Assembly (NCBI RefSeq): GCF_900101755.1
Contig: NZ_FNAE01000002.1
Location: 524,480-588,479 of the forward strand
Length of the DNA: 64,000 nucleotides
Source: Ectopseudomonas alcaliphila
Lineage (GTDB): Bacteria > Pseudomonadota > Gammaproteobacteria > Pseudomonadales > Pseudomonadaceae
Direction of reading: 5' to 3'
The notes beneath the pieces are model-generated. The model did no database searches. It was given only the letters and a program-made list of their open reading frames with translations, and was not told the origin of the DNA. The position numbers and the translations under genes are program-made. Positions within the stretch are counted from its first letter, which is position 1, and every line of letters starts with the position of its first letter. This document shows positions 53,396 to 62,885 of this stretch, in pieces.

Positions 53396-54646
53396 ATGGA
53401 TAACACAGCATTGACTGCATTGCAGTACGGCTTCGATACCTTCTACTTTCTGATCTGTGGTGCCCTGGTGATGTGGATGGCAGCGGGTTTTGCCATGCTC
53501 GAATCCGGCCTGGTGCGTGCCAAGAACACTACCGAGATCCTGACCAAGAACGTGGCGCTCTATGCTGTGGCCAGCGTCATGTACCTGGTGATCGGTTACC
53601 ACATCATGTACTCCAGCCCGGAAGGCGGCATCCTGCCGAGCCTGGGCTTCTTGATCGGTGACGAAAACAGCGTCGAGTCGGTACTTGCCGGTGGTGACGA
53701 CGCGCCTTACTACTCGGCCCGTTCGGACTTCTTCTTCCAGGTGGTGTTCGCCGCGACCTGCATGTCGATCGTTTCCGGTGCTGTTGCCGAGCGCATGAAG
53801 CTGTGGGCCTTCCTGGCTTTCGCCGTGGTCATGACCGGCTTCATCTACCCGGTTCAGGGTTTCTGGAAATGGGGCTCGGGCTTCCTCAATGAAGCTGGCT
53901 TCCTCGACTTCGCCGGTTCGGGCGTGGTGCACATGGCCGGTGCTGCTGCTGCCCTGGCTGGCGTACTGCTGCTCGGTGCACGCAAGGGCAAGTACGGTTC
54001 GAACGGTCAGGTCAATGCCATCCCCGGTTGCAACCTGCCGCTGGCTACCCTCGGTACCTTCATCCTGTGGATGGGCTGGTTCGGTTTCAACGGCGGCTCG
54101 CAGCTGAAGATGAGTACCATCGAAGACGCCAACGCCGTCGCTCAGGTGTTCGTCAACACCAACATGGCGGCAGCCGGTGGTCTGATTGCCGCGCTGATCG
54201 TTGCTCGCATCCTGTTCGGCAAGGCTGACCTGACCATGGCGCTCAACGGAGCCCTGGCCGGCCTGGTGGCCATCACTGCCGAACCGCTGACCCCGAGCGG
54301 CCTGCAGGCAACCCTGATCGGTGGCGTCGGCGGTGTACTGGTGGTGTTCTCGATCCTCGGTCTGGACAAGGTCAAGATCGACGACCCGGTCGGTGCCATC
54401 TCGGTGCACGGCGTGGTTGGCATCTGGGGTCTGCTGGCTGTCTGCCTGACCAACAGCGATGCTTCGCTGGGGGCTCAGCTGCTGGGTATCGCCAGCATCT
54501 TCGCCTGGGTATTCATCGCCAGCCTGATCGTCTGGAGCATCATCAAGGCGGTGATCGGTCTGCGCGTCAGCGAAGAAGAAGAATATGAAGGTGTGGATAT
54601 CGCTGAGTGCGGTATGGAGGCCTACCCGGAATTCACCAACAAGTGA
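53396..54646 (+). CDS. amt: Amt-family ammonium transporter (Amt1/AmtB2 type)
   Basis: 416 residues, about eleven membrane helices. Amt motifs: FQVVFAATCMSIVSGAVAER, the pore-lining twin histidines in SGVVHMAGAAAALAG and GAISVHGVVGIWG, and FNGGSQL. It lacks the long signal peptide of the usual proteobacterial AmtB and begins MDNTALTALQYGFDTFYFL, closer to the second transporter found in some pseudomonads. AGAGGTG precedes the ATG. Its cytoplasmic tail (SEEEEYEGVDIAECGMEAYP) would meet GlnK. Confidence 0.92.
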   Translation: MDNTALTALQYGFDTFYFLICGALVMWMAAGFAMLESGLVRAKNTTEILTKNVALYAVASVMYLVIGYHIMYSSPEGGILPSLGFLIGDENSVESVLAGGDDAPYYSARSDFFFQVVFAATCMSIVSGAVAERMKLWAFLAFAVVMTGFIYPVQGFWKWGSGFLNEAGFLDFAGSGVVHMAGAAAALAGVLLLGARKGKYGSNGQVNAIPGCNLPLATLGTFILWMGWFGFNGGSQLKMSTIEDANAVAQVFVNTNMAAAGGLIAALIVARILFGKADLTMALNGALAGLVAITAEPLTPSGLQATLIGGVGGVLVVFSILGLDKVKIDDPVGAISVHGVVGIWGLLAVCLTNSDASLGAQLLGIASIFAWVFIASLIVWSIIKAVIGLRVSEEEEYEGVDIAECGMEAYPEFTNK

Positions 54647-54661
54647 TCCTCCGGTAAATCG

Positions 54662-54694
54662 CAAAGGGCGCCTTCGGGCGCCCTTTGTTTTTTC
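54662..54694 (+). terminator. Terminator after amt
   Basis: Perfect 11-base stem CAAAGGGCGCC with GGCGCCCTTTG, TTCG tetraloop, then TTTTTTC. Confidence 0.95.
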
Positions 54695-54744
54695 TGGCAG
54701 CACGCTAGAATGCGCGCGCTGGAGCCATCGAGAGTGAGATCGGT

Positions 54745-55170
54745 ATGTGGCAGCAACGCATCATCAGCCTGCGTCCGCGTGAGCGCGGGTTTCATCTGGT
54801 GACCGAAGAAGTGCTGGCAGTATTGCCGGAACTGGCGCAGGTACGTGTTGGTCTGTTGCATCTGTGGCTGCAGCACACCTCGGCCTCGCTGACGGTCAAC
54901 GAGAACGCCGATCCCGCGGTACGCCGCGATTTCGAGCGCTTCTTCAACCGTCTGGTGCCGCAGGGTGAGGCGGGCTACGAGCACGATTACGAAGGGCCGG
55001 ATGATTTGCCGGCGCATTTCAAGGGCAGTCTGCTGGGCTTTCAGCTACAGCTGCCGATACAGCAGGGACGGCTGGCGCTCGGGACGTGGCAAGGGATCTA
55101 CCTCGGTGAGCATCGCGATCATGGTGGTGCTCGGCGAGTGGTGGCGACCTTGCATGGTGAGGCTATTTGA
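54745..55170 (+). CDS. YjbQ/UPF0047-family protein (secondary thiamine-phosphate synthase)
   Basis: 141 residues with the full family pattern: [35 protein letters not shown], the histidine-rich [21 protein letters not shown] and [19 protein letters not shown]. Homologues complement thiamine-phosphate synthase loss weakly; the physiological role is uncertain. Confidence 0.9.
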   Translation: MWQQRIISLRPRERGFHLVTEEVLAVLPELAQVRVGLLHLWLQHTSASLTVNENADPAVRRDFERFFNRLVPQGEAGYEHDYEGPDDLPAHFKGSLLGFQLQLPIQQGRLALGTWQGIYLGEHRDHGGARRVVATLHGEAI

Positions 55171-55247
55171 ATTTTTTCCGGTCGAGCGGTGCACATCGCA
55201 CGACTGGGCTATAACTAACCTGCTTTTCGCAAGTCATGAGGTTGAAC

Positions 55248-55571
55248 ATGAGCGACGAAGACCTGGAACAAGACGATCTGGAAGGGGCTGACGAGGACGA
55301 TGGCGAGGGCCTGGCTGCTGCCGATGACGGCGACAGTGGCGACGACGAAGGCAGCGGCGAGGTCGTAGCCAGCGGCAAGAAGAGCAAGGCCAAAGCCGTT
55401 GAAGTCGATGAGCTGCCCAGCATCGAAGCCAAGCAGAAGGAGCGGGATGCCCTGGCCAAGGCCATGGAAGAGTTTCTCTCCCAGGGTGGCAAGGTGCAGG
55501 AGGTGGAGCCCAACGTGGTCGCCGACCCACCCAAGAAGCCCGACAGCAAATACGGCAGCCGCCCCATCTGA
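55248..55571 (+). CDS. sutA: SutA, acidic RNA polymerase-associated regulator
   Basis: 107 residues. A highly acidic, disordered N-terminus (MSDEDLEQDDLEGADEDDGE) is followed by a basic linker (GKKSKAKAVE) and the conserved helix ERDALAKAMEEFLSQGGKVQ, ending VVADPPKKPDSKYGSRPI. This matches SutA, which binds RNA polymerase and boosts stable-RNA transcription in slow-growing Pseudomonas. GAGG precedes the ATG; an in-frame ATG four codons earlier is possible. Confidence 0.9.
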   Translation: MSDEDLEQDDLEGADEDDGEGLAAADDGDSGDDEGSGEVVASGKKSKAKAVEVDELPSIEAKQKERDALAKAMEEFLSQGGKVQEVEPNVVADPPKKPDSKYGSRPI

Positions 55572-55589
55572 GGGCGGCTCGCTGCAAGG

Positions 55590-55614
55590 AACCCGTCCAT
55601 GTGGCGGGTTTTTT
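55590..55614 (+). terminator. Terminator after sutA
   Basis: Stem AACCCG (55590-55595) with CGGGTT (55605-55610) followed by TTTT. Confidence 0.75.
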
Positions 55615-55677
55615 GTTGCCTGTCATTCCTGGCGGCAATCCGGGGCGGCGCAGTTCAATCGGCGCCTCGGCAATCTT

Positions 55678-55741
55678 GTAGGAGCCCGCTTGCGGGCGAT
55701 CAGGGTAGCGGTGAGTGGATCGCCCGCAAGCGGGCTCCTAC
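55678..55741. repeat. Inverted REP pair (GTAGGAGCCCGCTTGCGGGC family)
   Basis: Perfect 24-base inverted arms (55678-55701 and 55718-55741), 16 bases apart. Each arm folds by itself (GCCCGC-TT-GCGGGC). The pair has the size and layout of a REPIN between convergent sutA and the HAD gene. Confidence 0.9.
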
Positions 55742-55754
55742 ACGGGGATCGGTA

Positions 55755-56456
55755 CTAGCGCAGCCAACTGGTGAGCAGCCCCGGCAGTTCGGCGAGACTG
55801 GCAATCTGCGCGTCCGGCGTCACGTTGCCCTCCCAGGCACGCCCTTGCGGGTTGAACCAGATCGCGCGCAGGCCGGCCGCCTGGGCGCCGGCAATGTCGT
55901 CGCTGGGATGATCGCCGATGTGCACGGCGCGTTCGGCGGCAATGCCGCCTGCGCGGCTGAGCGCTTCGCGGAAGGGTTTCGGGTCGGGCTTGCCGATGCC
56001 CAGTTCCTCGGCGCACAGGGCGAACTGGAAGTAATCTGACAGGCCCAGGCGGCGCACGTCGGCATTGCCGTTGGTGATCACGCCGAGCATGAAGCGCTCG
56101 GCCAACGCCTCCAGCGTCGGGTGCACCTCGGTGAACAGTTCGACCTGATGGCGGGCGCTGAGAAAGACCTGGAACCCCGCTTCGGCCAGCGTCTGCGCCT
56201 CGCTCTGTGGATAACCGGCGTCTTCCAGGGCGTGAAACAGAATGCGTCGGCGCAGTTCGCTGAGGCGGTGCTTGAGCATCGGCTCGGCTTCGAGCAGGCG
56301 GCTGCGCACGGTCCACAGGTGTTCGACCGGCACCGCGCCCAGACGCGGCGCATGCAGGGCCAGCCAATTGCGCAGGGCGGCTTCGGCATCCTGCATCACC
56401 GGGGTGACGTCCCACAGGGTGTCGTCGAGGTCGAAGGTGATCAGTTCAATGCTCAT
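55755..56456 (-). CDS. HAD-superfamily hydrolase (YigB-like)
   Basis: 233 residues with the four HAD motifs: [11 protein letters not shown] (nucleophile), VITNGNADV, the lysine in [10 protein letters not shown] and [17 protein letters not shown]. The position directly after xerC matches yigB of E. coli, a flavin-mononucleotide phosphatase in riboflavin synthesis, but the substrate is not proven. The ATG overlaps the xerC stop (ATGA). Confidence 0.92.
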   Translation of the reverse strand: MSIELITFDLDDTLWDVTPVMQDAEAALRNWLALHAPRLGAVPVEHLWTVRSRLLEAEPMLKHRLSELRRRILFHALEDAGYPQSEAQTLAEAGFQVFLSARHQVELFTEVHPTLEALAERFMLGVITNGNADVRRLGLSDYFQFALCAEELGIGKPDPKPFREALSRAGGIAAERAVHIGDHPSDDIAGAQAAGLRAIWFNPQGRAWEGNVTPDAQIASLAELPGLLTSWLR

Positions 56457-57355
56457 TCGGAACCGCCTTTGCGCTTGGCACGTGGATGGGCCTGGTCATA
56501 GACACTGGCCAGGTGCTGGAAGTCCAGGTGGGTATAGATCTGCGTAGTGGCGATATCGGCGTGGCCGAGTAACTCCTGTACCGCGCGCAGATCCTGCGAG
56601 GACTCGAGCATATGACTGGCGAAACTGTGACGCAGCATGTGCGGGTGCAGGTGCTGGCCCAGTTCGCGCACGCCGGCCTGGCGCACACGCAGCTGCACCG
56701 CGCGCGGCCCCAGGCGACGGCCCTGCTGGCTGATGAATACCGCGCCGTCGTTCGGGTTGGCCAGCTTGCGCAGGGGCAGCCATTGCTCCAGCGCCTGGCG
56801 CGCCAGGCTGCCGACCGGCAGTTCGCGCACCTTGTTGCCCTTGCCGCGTACGCGCACCAGGCCGGCGGGCAGGTCCAGGCCGTCGAGATCGAGCCCTACC
56901 AGTTCGGACAGGCGCAGCCCGGAGGAATAGAACAGCTCGAGCATGGCCTGATCCCGTCGGGCGATGAAATCGTCCTCCACCGCGCCGTCGAGCAGCTGCG
57001 CGCTGCGGTCGGCATCCAGCGTACGGGGCAGGCGGCGTTCGCGCTTCGGTGGGCTCAGGCCGGTGGCCGGATCGTGACGGCACAGGCCTTCACGCAACAG
57101 ATATTGATAGAGGCCGCGGGTAGCCGAGAGCAGGCGCGCCAGGCTGCGGCTGGAGAGGCCTTGCTGGTGCAGGCGGGCAACCATGCGGCGCAGGTTGCGC
57201 GTATCCAGCCCGGCCCAGTCGTTCAGGCCCTCCGCTTCGCAGAAAGCCAGCAGCTTGCCGAGATCACGGCGATAGCCGTCGAGGGTATGCACTGACACCT
57301 GGCGCTCGCGACGCAGATGTTCGAGATAGGCATCGAGATGGGCTTCAAGTGTCAC
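56453..57355 (-). CDS. xerC: Tyrosine recombinase XerC
   Basis: 300 residues from the GTG at 57355; the frame could start at an ATG at 57400, but that lies in a REP-like hairpin. Catalytic residues are visible: arginine in [25 protein letters not shown] and [16 protein letters not shown] with the tyrosine nucleophile. XerC/XerD resolve chromosome dimers at dif. It is in the dapF-DUF484-xerC-HAD gene order known for enterobacteria and pseudomonads (named sss in Pseudomonas). Confidence 0.94.
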   Translation of the reverse strand: MTLEAHLDAYLEHLRRERQVSVHTLDGYRRDLGKLLAFCEAEGLNDWAGLDTRNLRRMVARLHQQGLSSRSLARLLSATRGLYQYLLREGLCRHDPATGLSPPKRERRLPRTLDADRSAQLLDGAVEDDFIARRDQAMLELFYSSGLRLSELVGLDLDGLDLPAGLVRVRGKGNKVRELPVGSLARQALEQWLPLRKLANPNDGAVFISQQGRRLGPRAVQLRVRQAGVRELGQHLHPHMLRHSFASHMLESSQDLRAVQELLGHADIATTQIYTHLDFQHLASVYDQAHPRAKRKGGSE

Positions 57356-57379
57356 GTGCCGGGTTCCGAATGGGTCGAT

Positions 57380-57405
57380 GGTGGATGAGCTGCGCGTCAT
57401 CCACC
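57380..57405. repeat. Palindromic REP-like element (GGTGGATGA family)
   Basis: Stem GGTGGATGA (57380-57388) with TCATCCACC (57397-57405), eight-base loop, flanked by CCTAC. It lies between the DUF484 gene and xerC. Confidence 0.65.
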
Positions 57406-57414
57406 CTACACGAC

Positions 57415-58113
57415 CTAGCGTACCGAACGCAGCGGTGTGGCGAAGCTTGGCAGTACGCGGGCCAGGACTTCGGCGATATAGCCGAGGAACAGCGTGCCCA
57501 GCGAGCTCTTGTAGTGCTGCGGGTCGGCGCTGCCGATGGCGAGAACGCCATGCAGGCCCTGATGATTGAGGCTGACCACGGCAGCGGAACCGACTTGCGC
57601 CGCGTCTTCCTTGCCGAAGAGAAATTCCAGCTCGTGCGGGCGCAATACGCCGCAGATGGTCTTGCCGCCGCTGAGCAGGCCACCGACCTGCTGATGTGCT
57701 TCGGCCGAGCTGACCGAGCGACCGACCGGCAGCTTGTTGTCGCTGAACAGGATCAGGCCGACGAAGGGCACCTGAAACTCGTGGCGCAGGCTGTCTTCGA
57801 CCACGCCGACCACTTCTTCCAGGCTGCCGGCATCGAGCAGATCGAGCACCAGGCGGCGCGTCTTGTCGAACAGGCGGTCGTTGTCGCGGGCTACGTCCAT
57901 CAGTTGGCCAAGGCGGTGACGCATCTCGATGTTGCGTTCACGCAGCAGCTTGACCTGGCGTTCGACCAGCGACACGGCGTTGCCGGGTTGGTGCGGAATG
58001 CGCAGCTCGGGAATCAGCTCTTCATGGTCGATGAAGAACTCCGGGTGCAGGCGCAAATAGGCGGCGACCGTTTCCGAATCGAGCGGTTTGGGCGAATCCT
58101 GCTGGTCGGTCAT
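57415..58113 (-). CDS. DUF484 family protein (GAF-like)
   Basis: 232 residues. The N-terminal segment [20 protein letters not shown] and the coiled helix [21 protein letters not shown] define DUF484; the second half is a GAF-like fold. The family is encoded next to xerC in many gammaproteobacteria; function unknown. Its start overlaps the dapF stop. Confidence 0.9.
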   Translation of the reverse strand: MTDQQDSPKPLDSETVAAYLRLHPEFFIDHEELIPELRIPHQPGNAVSLVERQVKLLRERNIEMRHRLGQLMDVARDNDRLFDKTRRLVLDLLDAGSLEEVVGVVEDSLRHEFQVPFVGLILFSDNKLPVGRSVSSAEAHQQVGGLLSGGKTICGVLRPHELEFLFGKEDAAQVGSAAVVSLNHQGLHGVLAIGSADPQHYKSSLGTLFLGYIAEVLARVLPSFATPLRSVR

Positions 58114-58940
58114 AGGCGAACCTGTCCTTCATATACGCGGGCAGCGGGCCCGGTCATCATAACCGGCTGACCTTCGCCTGCCCATTCGATGGACAGTTTG
58201 CCGCCTGGCAGTTCCAGTTGCACGGGCGAATCCATCCATCCCTGGCGAATCGCTGCGACCGCTGCCGCGCAGGCGCCGGTGCCGCAGGCCAGGGTTTCGC
58301 CAGCGCCACGCTCCCACACACGCAGGCGTGCACGATTGCGATCCTGTATCTGCAGGAAGCCGACATTGACCCGCTGTGGGAAGCGCGGATGGTGTTCCAG
58401 CTTCGGCCCCAGTTCGTGCACGGGGGCGCTGTCGACGTTGTCGACGCGCAGTACCGCATGCGGGTTGCCCATCGACAGTGCGGCCAGCTCGACGCTCTGG
58501 CCCTCGACGTCGACGTGATAGCTCAGCGCGGCTTGCTCGGCCTGGAAGGGCACCTGTGCCGGTTCCAGGCGCGGCGCGCCCATGTTGACGCAGACCTGGC
58601 CGTCGTTCTGCACGCGCAGCTCGATGATGCCGCTCTTGGTCTCGACGCGGATGACCTTCTTGGTGGTCAGGCGCTTGTCCAGCACGAAGCGGGCGAAGCA
58701 GCGCGCGCCGTTACCGCACTGCTCCACTTCCGAACCGTCGGAGTTGAAGATGCGGTAGCGGAAGTCGACATCCGGATGGCTCGGCGGCTCGACGATCAGC
58801 AGTTGATCGAAACCGACGCCGACATGGCGGTCGCCCCATTGTTTGGCATGCTTGGGTTGCACGTGGGCGTGCTGACTGATCAGGTCGAGGACCATGAAGT
58901 CATTGCCCAGGCCGTGCATCTTGGTAAAGCGCAATAGCAT
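58110..58940 (-). CDS. dapF: Diaminopimelate epimerase DapF
   Basis: 276 residues, the usual length. The paired catalytic cysteines are in [12 protein letters not shown] and [11 protein letters not shown]; the start [16 protein letters not shown] is canonical. It interconverts LL- and meso-diaminopimelate, the substrate of LysA directly upstream. Ten bases separate it from lysA. Confidence 0.96.
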   Translation of the reverse strand: MLLRFTKMHGLGNDFMVLDLISQHAHVQPKHAKQWGDRHVGVGFDQLLIVEPPSHPDVDFRYRIFNSDGSEVEQCGNGARCFARFVLDKRLTTKKVIRVETKSGIIELRVQNDGQVCVNMGAPRLEPAQVPFQAEQAALSYHVDVEGQSVELAALSMGNPHAVLRVDNVDSAPVHELGPKLEHHPRFPQRVNVGFLQIQDRNRARLRVWERGAGETLACGTGACAAAVAAIRQGWMDSPVQLELPGGKLSIEWAGEGQPVMMTGPAARVYEGQVRL

Positions 58941-58950
58941 GACGTCGCCC

Positions 58951-60198
58951 TCAGGCCGGCAGCAGGCTTTCGCCGGCATAGAGCTCTTGGACGGTCTCGC
59001 GACGACGCACTTCATAGGCCTGCTCGCCATCCACCAGCACCTCGGCGGCGCGGCCGCGGGTGTTGTAGTTGGAGCTCATGACGAAGCCATAGGCGCCGGC
59101 CGAACGCACAGCCAGCAGGTCGCCGTCTTCCAGCACCAGCTGACGATCCTTGGCCAGGAAGTCGCCGGTCTCGCAGATCGGCCCGACCAGGTCGTAGTGG
59201 CGCGCCTCGCCTGCACGCGGCTGCACCGGCGACACGTCCATCCACGCCTGATACAGGGCCGGGCGGATCAGGTCGTTCATCGCCGCATCGACGATGGCGA
59301 AGTCCTTGTGCTCGGTGTGCTTGAGGTATTCGACCTGGGTCAGCAGCACGCCGGCGTTGGCGACGATGAAACGGCCCGGCTCGAACACCAGTGACAGGTC
59401 GCGGCCTTGCAGGCGCTTGCGCACGGCGGCGATGTAGTCGCCGGCCAGCGGTGGTTGCTCGTCGCGGTATTGCACGCCAAGGCCGCCGCCCAGATCCAGA
59501 TGCTTGATGGTGATGCCACGCGCGGCCAGCTTGTCGACCAGCAGCAGCAGGCGATCCAGCGCATCGAGGAAGGGTTCGAGGGTGGTCAGCTGCGAGCCGA
59601 TATGGCAATCGACGCCGATCACTTCCAGGTTCGGCAGTTCGGCGGCACGGGCGTAGACCGCCTCGGCCTGCTCGATGTCGATGCCGAACTTGTTTTCCTT
59701 GAGGCCGGTGGAAATGTACGGGTGGGTGCCAGCGTCCACGTCCGGGTTGACCCGCAGCGAGACGGGCGCCTTGAGTCCCAGCTCGGCAGCGACCTTCTGC
59801 AGGCGCTCCAGCTCGACGCTGGACTCGACGTTGAAGCAGTGCACGCCGACTTCCAGCGCGCGGCGCATGTCGTCGCGGCTCTTGCCAACGCCGGAGAAGA
59901 CGATGCGGCTCGGCTCGCCACCGGCGGCCAGCACGCGCTCCAGTTCACCGCTGGAAACGATGTCGAAGCCGGCGCCGAGGCGTGCCAGAACATTCAGCAC
60001 GCCGATGTTGGAGTTGGCTTTGACCGCGAAGCAGACCAGGTGCGGCATGCCGGCCAGGGCATCGGCATAGGCGCGGTACTGCCCTTCGATATGGGCGCGG
60101 GAATAGACATAGGTGGGCGTGCCGAAGCGCTGGGCCAGCGCAGACAAGGCAACGCCTTCCGCGAACAGCTCACCGTCGCGGTAGTTGAAGGCTTCCAT
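58951..60198 (-). CDS. lysA: Diaminopimelate decarboxylase LysA
   Basis: A 415-residue PLP enzyme making lysine from meso-diaminopimelate. The cofactor lysine is in [41 protein letters not shown] and the substrate-contact CETGDFLA are all present. Lies between lptM and dapF on the minus strand. Confidence 0.96.
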   Translation of the reverse strand: MEAFNYRDGELFAEGVALSALAQRFGTPTYVYSRAHIEGQYRAYADALAGMPHLVCFAVKANSNIGVLNVLARLGAGFDIVSSGELERVLAAGGEPSRIVFSGVGKSRDDMRRALEVGVHCFNVESSVELERLQKVAAELGLKAPVSLRVNPDVDAGTHPYISTGLKENKFGIDIEQAEAVYARAAELPNLEVIGVDCHIGSQLTTLEPFLDALDRLLLLVDKLAARGITIKHLDLGGGLGVQYRDEQPPLAGDYIAAVRKRLQGRDLSLVFEPGRFIVANAGVLLTQVEYLKHTEHKDFAIVDAAMNDLIRPALYQAWMDVSPVQPRAGEARHYDLVGPICETGDFLAKDRQLVLEDGDLLAVRSAGAYGFVMSSNYNTRGRAAEVLVDGEQAYEVRRRETVQELYAGESLLPA

Positions 60199-60211
60199 GG
60201 GGCAGCTCCTG

Positions 60212-60337
60212 TCAGAGTTCGAAACGGTCTCGGCTGTTGCCGGCGTTGTCGTCGCCCGGCAGGTACAGCGGGCCTTTCTGACCGCAGCCAGCCAGCAGGC
60301 AAACGGCGGCGAGGAGCGCGAGGGTCAGTCGCTTCAT
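60212..60337 (-). CDS. lptM: Small lipoprotein LptM/LppL
   Basis: 41 residues: lipoprotein signal KRLTLALLAAVCLLAG with cysteine at about 18, then GQKGPLYLPGDD. The CGxKGPLYLP sequence is the LptM (YifL) signature; LptM helps LptD assembly in E. coli. In Pseudomonas the gene has been called lppL. Placed immediately before lysA. Confidence 0.92.
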   Translation of the reverse strand: MKRLTLALLAAVCLLAGCGQKGPLYLPGDDNAGNSRDRFEL

Positions 60338-60518
60338 GGGGCAGTCCTTGAAAATAAGCGTGAATTGCGCCGGAGTATACCGACCCCCTGCCACCTTGCC
60401 TATGCGCCCGGCGCCCGCCTGGCGGGGCGCTGGCTCAATCGGCGCCTGCGTCTGGCGTGCACTTGGAGGGCATTCACGCCAGCTTGGGTTAGCATGCGGC
60501 GAGTAACGAGGAACCTCG

Positions 60519-61556
60519 ATGGACAATCCCGCGATTTTGGCCGGCTCGGTCTCTGTGGCCTACCTGCAGGGCTTGATCGAACACCTGCAGCGCCAGGGGG
60601 TAGCGCCCGAGGCGTTGCTCGCCCATGCCCAACTCAGTCCTGAAGCTCTCAGCCAGCGTGACCAACGCATTGCCGCCAGCGCCTATCTGACGCTGCTGGG
60701 CGAGGGCGTGCGCCTGACTGGCGACCCCTGTCTGGGCTTGCATCTGGGGGAGTCGGTGCGGCCGGGTTATTACGGCGTGCTCGGTTACCTGATCATGAGC
60801 TGCGCGACCCTGGCCGACGCGCTGCACCGACAGGCGCGCTACGCCTCGCTGGTCGGCAACCTGGGCCTGGTCGTGCTCGACGACGAGCCCGCTCGGCCCG
60901 ACAGCGAGCCGCTGGTTGCCCACAGCTGGCAGCCGTTGCTGGCGCAGCAGCAGCGCCAGCTGAGCGAGGAGACGCTGGCCGGCTGGGTCAGCTTCGGGCG
61001 CTGGATCAGCGGCCTGGATATCGCACCGACCGAGGTGCGCTTCCAGCATCCGGCGCCGGCCGATACTTCCGAGCACGCGCGGATCTTTCGTTGCCCGGTG
61101 CTGTTCGATCAGCCCGACAATTCCCTGATCTTTCCCAGGCGGTTGCTGGCGGCGCCGTTGAACCAGGCCGACGCGCAGGTGCGGGGCATGCTCGATGCCT
61201 ACGCCGATCGCCTGCTGGCCGAGCTCAATCAGGGCAACAGCGTGCTCGATCGGGCGCGCCTGGAGCTGGCGCGTCAGTTGCCGGAGCAGGGGCCTGATCT
61301 GGAGGCCATCGCCGCTGCCCTGGCGCTGAGCCCAAGGACCTTGCAGCGGCGTTTGCGTGAGGGCGGGCTGTCGTTCAGTCAGCTGGTCGACGAAACCCGC
61401 CAGCAGCTGGTGCTGCACTACCTGCGTGACCCTGCACTTGAGCTGGCAGAAATCGCCTTTCTGGTCGGTTTCAGCGAGCCGGGTTCGCTGGCGCGAGCAT
61501 TTCGTCGCTGGACGGGAACGAGTCCGGGCGAGTACCGTCGCCACCTTTGCGCCTAG
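60519..61556 (+). CDS. AraC-family transcriptional regulator (OruR/ArgR-like arabinose-binding domain type)
   Basis: 345 residues. The N-terminal Arabinose_bd-type domain (about 20-200) includes GLHLGESVRPGYYGVLGYL. The C-terminal pair of helix-turn-helices (about 245-340) reads AAALALSPRTLQRRLREGG and EIAFLVGFSEPGSLARAFRR. It sits between lptM (divergent) and cyaY, a place where, from memory, PAO1 has none. Target unknown. Confidence 0.9.
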   Translation: MDNPAILAGSVSVAYLQGLIEHLQRQGVAPEALLAHAQLSPEALSQRDQRIAASAYLTLLGEGVRLTGDPCLGLHLGESVRPGYYGVLGYLIMSCATLADALHRQARYASLVGNLGLVVLDDEPARPDSEPLVAHSWQPLLAQQQRQLSEETLAGWVSFGRWISGLDIAPTEVRFQHPAPADTSEHARIFRCPVLFDQPDNSLIFPRRLLAAPLNQADAQVRGMLDAYADRLLAELNQGNSVLDRARLELARQLPEQGPDLEAIAAALALSPRTLQRRLREGGLSFSQLVDETRQQLVLHYLRDPALELAEIAFLVGFSEPGSLARAFRRWTGTSPGEYRRHLCA

Positions 61557-61625
61557 GCCCGCTAACCTGGTCTTGCGTTTTCGCCTAATTTTTCTGCAGT
61601 CGCTGCATCTTGTGAGGACACCCCG

Positions 61626-61958
61626 ATGAGCCTGAGCGAAGCCCGCTTTCATGATCTGGTCGATGCCACCCAGCAGGCGGTGGAGGATATCTTCGACGAC
61701 AGCGGTCTGGACGTCGATCTGGAAAACAGCGCCGGTGTGCTCACGGTGCGTTTCGACAATGGCAGCCAGCTGATCTTCAGCCGTCAGGAGCCGATTCGCC
61801 AGCTGTGGCTGGCTGCGCGCTCCGGTGGTTTCCACTTCGACTACGACGAAGCCGACGGCCGCTGGATCTGCGATACCAGTGACGAACAGCTCGGTGAGAT
61901 GCTGGTACGCATCACGCTCGAGCAGTCGGGCGCCGAGCTGGAGTTCGATGAACTCTGA
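61626..61958 (+). CDS. cyaY: Frataxin-like protein CyaY
   Basis: 110 residues. The frataxin fold is recognised from an acidic first helix (FHDLVDATQQAVEDIFDDS), LTVRFDNGSQLIFSRQEPIRQLWLA (family core, given in part) and GGFHFDY. CyaY binds iron and regulates Fe-S cluster assembly by IscS. GTGAGGA precedes the ATG. Its end overlaps the DUF1289 gene. Confidence 0.93.
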   Translation: MSLSEARFHDLVDATQQAVEDIFDDSGLDVDLENSAGVLTVRFDNGSQLIFSRQEPIRQLWLAARSGGFHFDYDEADGRWICDTSDEQLGEMLVRITLEQSGAELEFDEL

Positions 61959-62145
61959 TCCCGCGCACAAGCCGCTGGATTCGCCGTGTCGGCGCCAGTG
62001 TTGCCTCGACGAGCATGAGCAGTGCCTCGGTTGTGGCCGCACCCTGCAGGAGATTCTCGACTGGGGCGCGGCCGACAACGAGCGGCGCCGCTTGATCTGT
62101 CAGGCCGCCGAGCAGCGCCTGTTGCAGCGCAAGCAGAGGCACTGA
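61948..62145 (+). CDS. DUF1289 small cysteine-rich protein
   Basis: 65 residues. The four-cysteine pattern SPCRRQCCLDEHEQCLGCGR followed by TLQEILDWGAADNERRR is the DUF1289 signature, probably metal binding. It overlaps the cyaY stop by 11 bases, with GGAG before its ATG, so the two are co-translated. A terminator follows. Confidence 0.88.
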   Translation: MNSDPAHKPLDSPCRRQCCLDEHEQCLGCGRTLQEILDWGAADNERRRLICQAAEQRLLQRKQRH

Positions 62146-62200
62146 CCACGCAGTCTTGTTTATTTGTCCGGCTGTGTTAGGGTCGACAGACATTCAGCTG

Positions 62201-62232
62201 AACCCCGCCTTCGGGCGGGGTTTTGCTTTTTT
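62201..62232 (+). terminator. Terminator after the cyaY-DUF1289 unit
   Basis: Nine-base stem AACCCCGCC with GGCGGGGTT, TTCG loop, then TTGCTTTTTT. Confidence 0.93.
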
Positions 62233-62262
62233 ACGGCTTACGCAAGGAGTCCGCCCGGCATC

Positions 62263-62670
62263 ATGAACAGCACACCGACCATCACCATTACCCGCCTCGA
62301 TCTGCAGCGTCTGGAGCGCCTGCTCGACAGCCTGGACGAGTTTGGCCCTGGCGCCCAGGCGCTGCAGGCCGAGCTGGATCGTGCCGAAGTGGTGGGGCAC
62401 GATGAGGTGCCTGCCGGTGTGGTGACCATGAACTCGCGCGTGCACTGCCGCGAGGAAAGCAGCGGCAAGGACTATCACCTGACCCTGGTCTACCCGCAGG
62501 ATGCTGGTGGCGAAGGCAAGGTCAGCATTCTCGCGCCAGTCGGCAGCGCCTTGCTCGGTCTGTCCGTCGGTCAGCATATCGATTGGACGGCACCGGGCGG
62601 CAAGCAGCTCAAGCTGACGCTGCTGGCCGTCGAATACCAGCCGGAAGCGGCGGGCGAATACGACCGCTAG
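62263..62670 (+). CDS. rnk: Nucleoside diphosphate kinase regulator Rnk
   Basis: 135 residues. The N-terminal helix TRLDLQRLERLLDSL and the C-terminal GreA/GreB-like FKBP-type domain (VSILAPVGSALLGLSVGQHI, WTAPGG) define Rnk, a GreA-like protein that touches RNA polymerase in structural studies. AAGGAG lies 12 bases before the ATG. Follows a terminator, so it has its own promoter. Confidence 0.9.
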   Translation: MNSTPTITITRLDLQRLERLLDSLDEFGPGAQALQAELDRAEVVGHDEVPAGVVTMNSRVHCREESSGKDYHLTLVYPQDAGGEGKVSILAPVGSALLGLSVGQHIDWTAPGGKQLKLTLLAVEYQPEAAGEYDR

Positions 62671-62676
62671 CAGGTT

Positions 62677-62754
62677 GTTGAAAAACGACCTCGGCTTCGG
62701 CCTCCTGCGTCGCTCTACCTCCTGCATCCATGCAGTCGTCGCCTGGGTTTCAAC
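62677..62754. repeat. Nested imperfect palindrome between rnk and cyaA
   Basis: Outer arms GTTGAAA (62677-62683) and TTTCAAC (62748-62754); inner hairpin CTGCAT-CC-ATGCAG (62722-62735). The layout resembles the element at 25733-25774. The rest of 62671-62885 shows nothing recognisable. Confidence 0.5.
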
Positions 62755-62885
62755 GGCCTGCCAGGCCTTGAGCGCGCAGAGCTGCGCCTTTTCACAGGAC
62801 CCGGCTGTAGGGCAGGGGCAACCCGCCAGTGCGCCAATCGCGGCGCGGGGCCCACGGAAGGCGGCAGATCATTCATGTCGCGATG

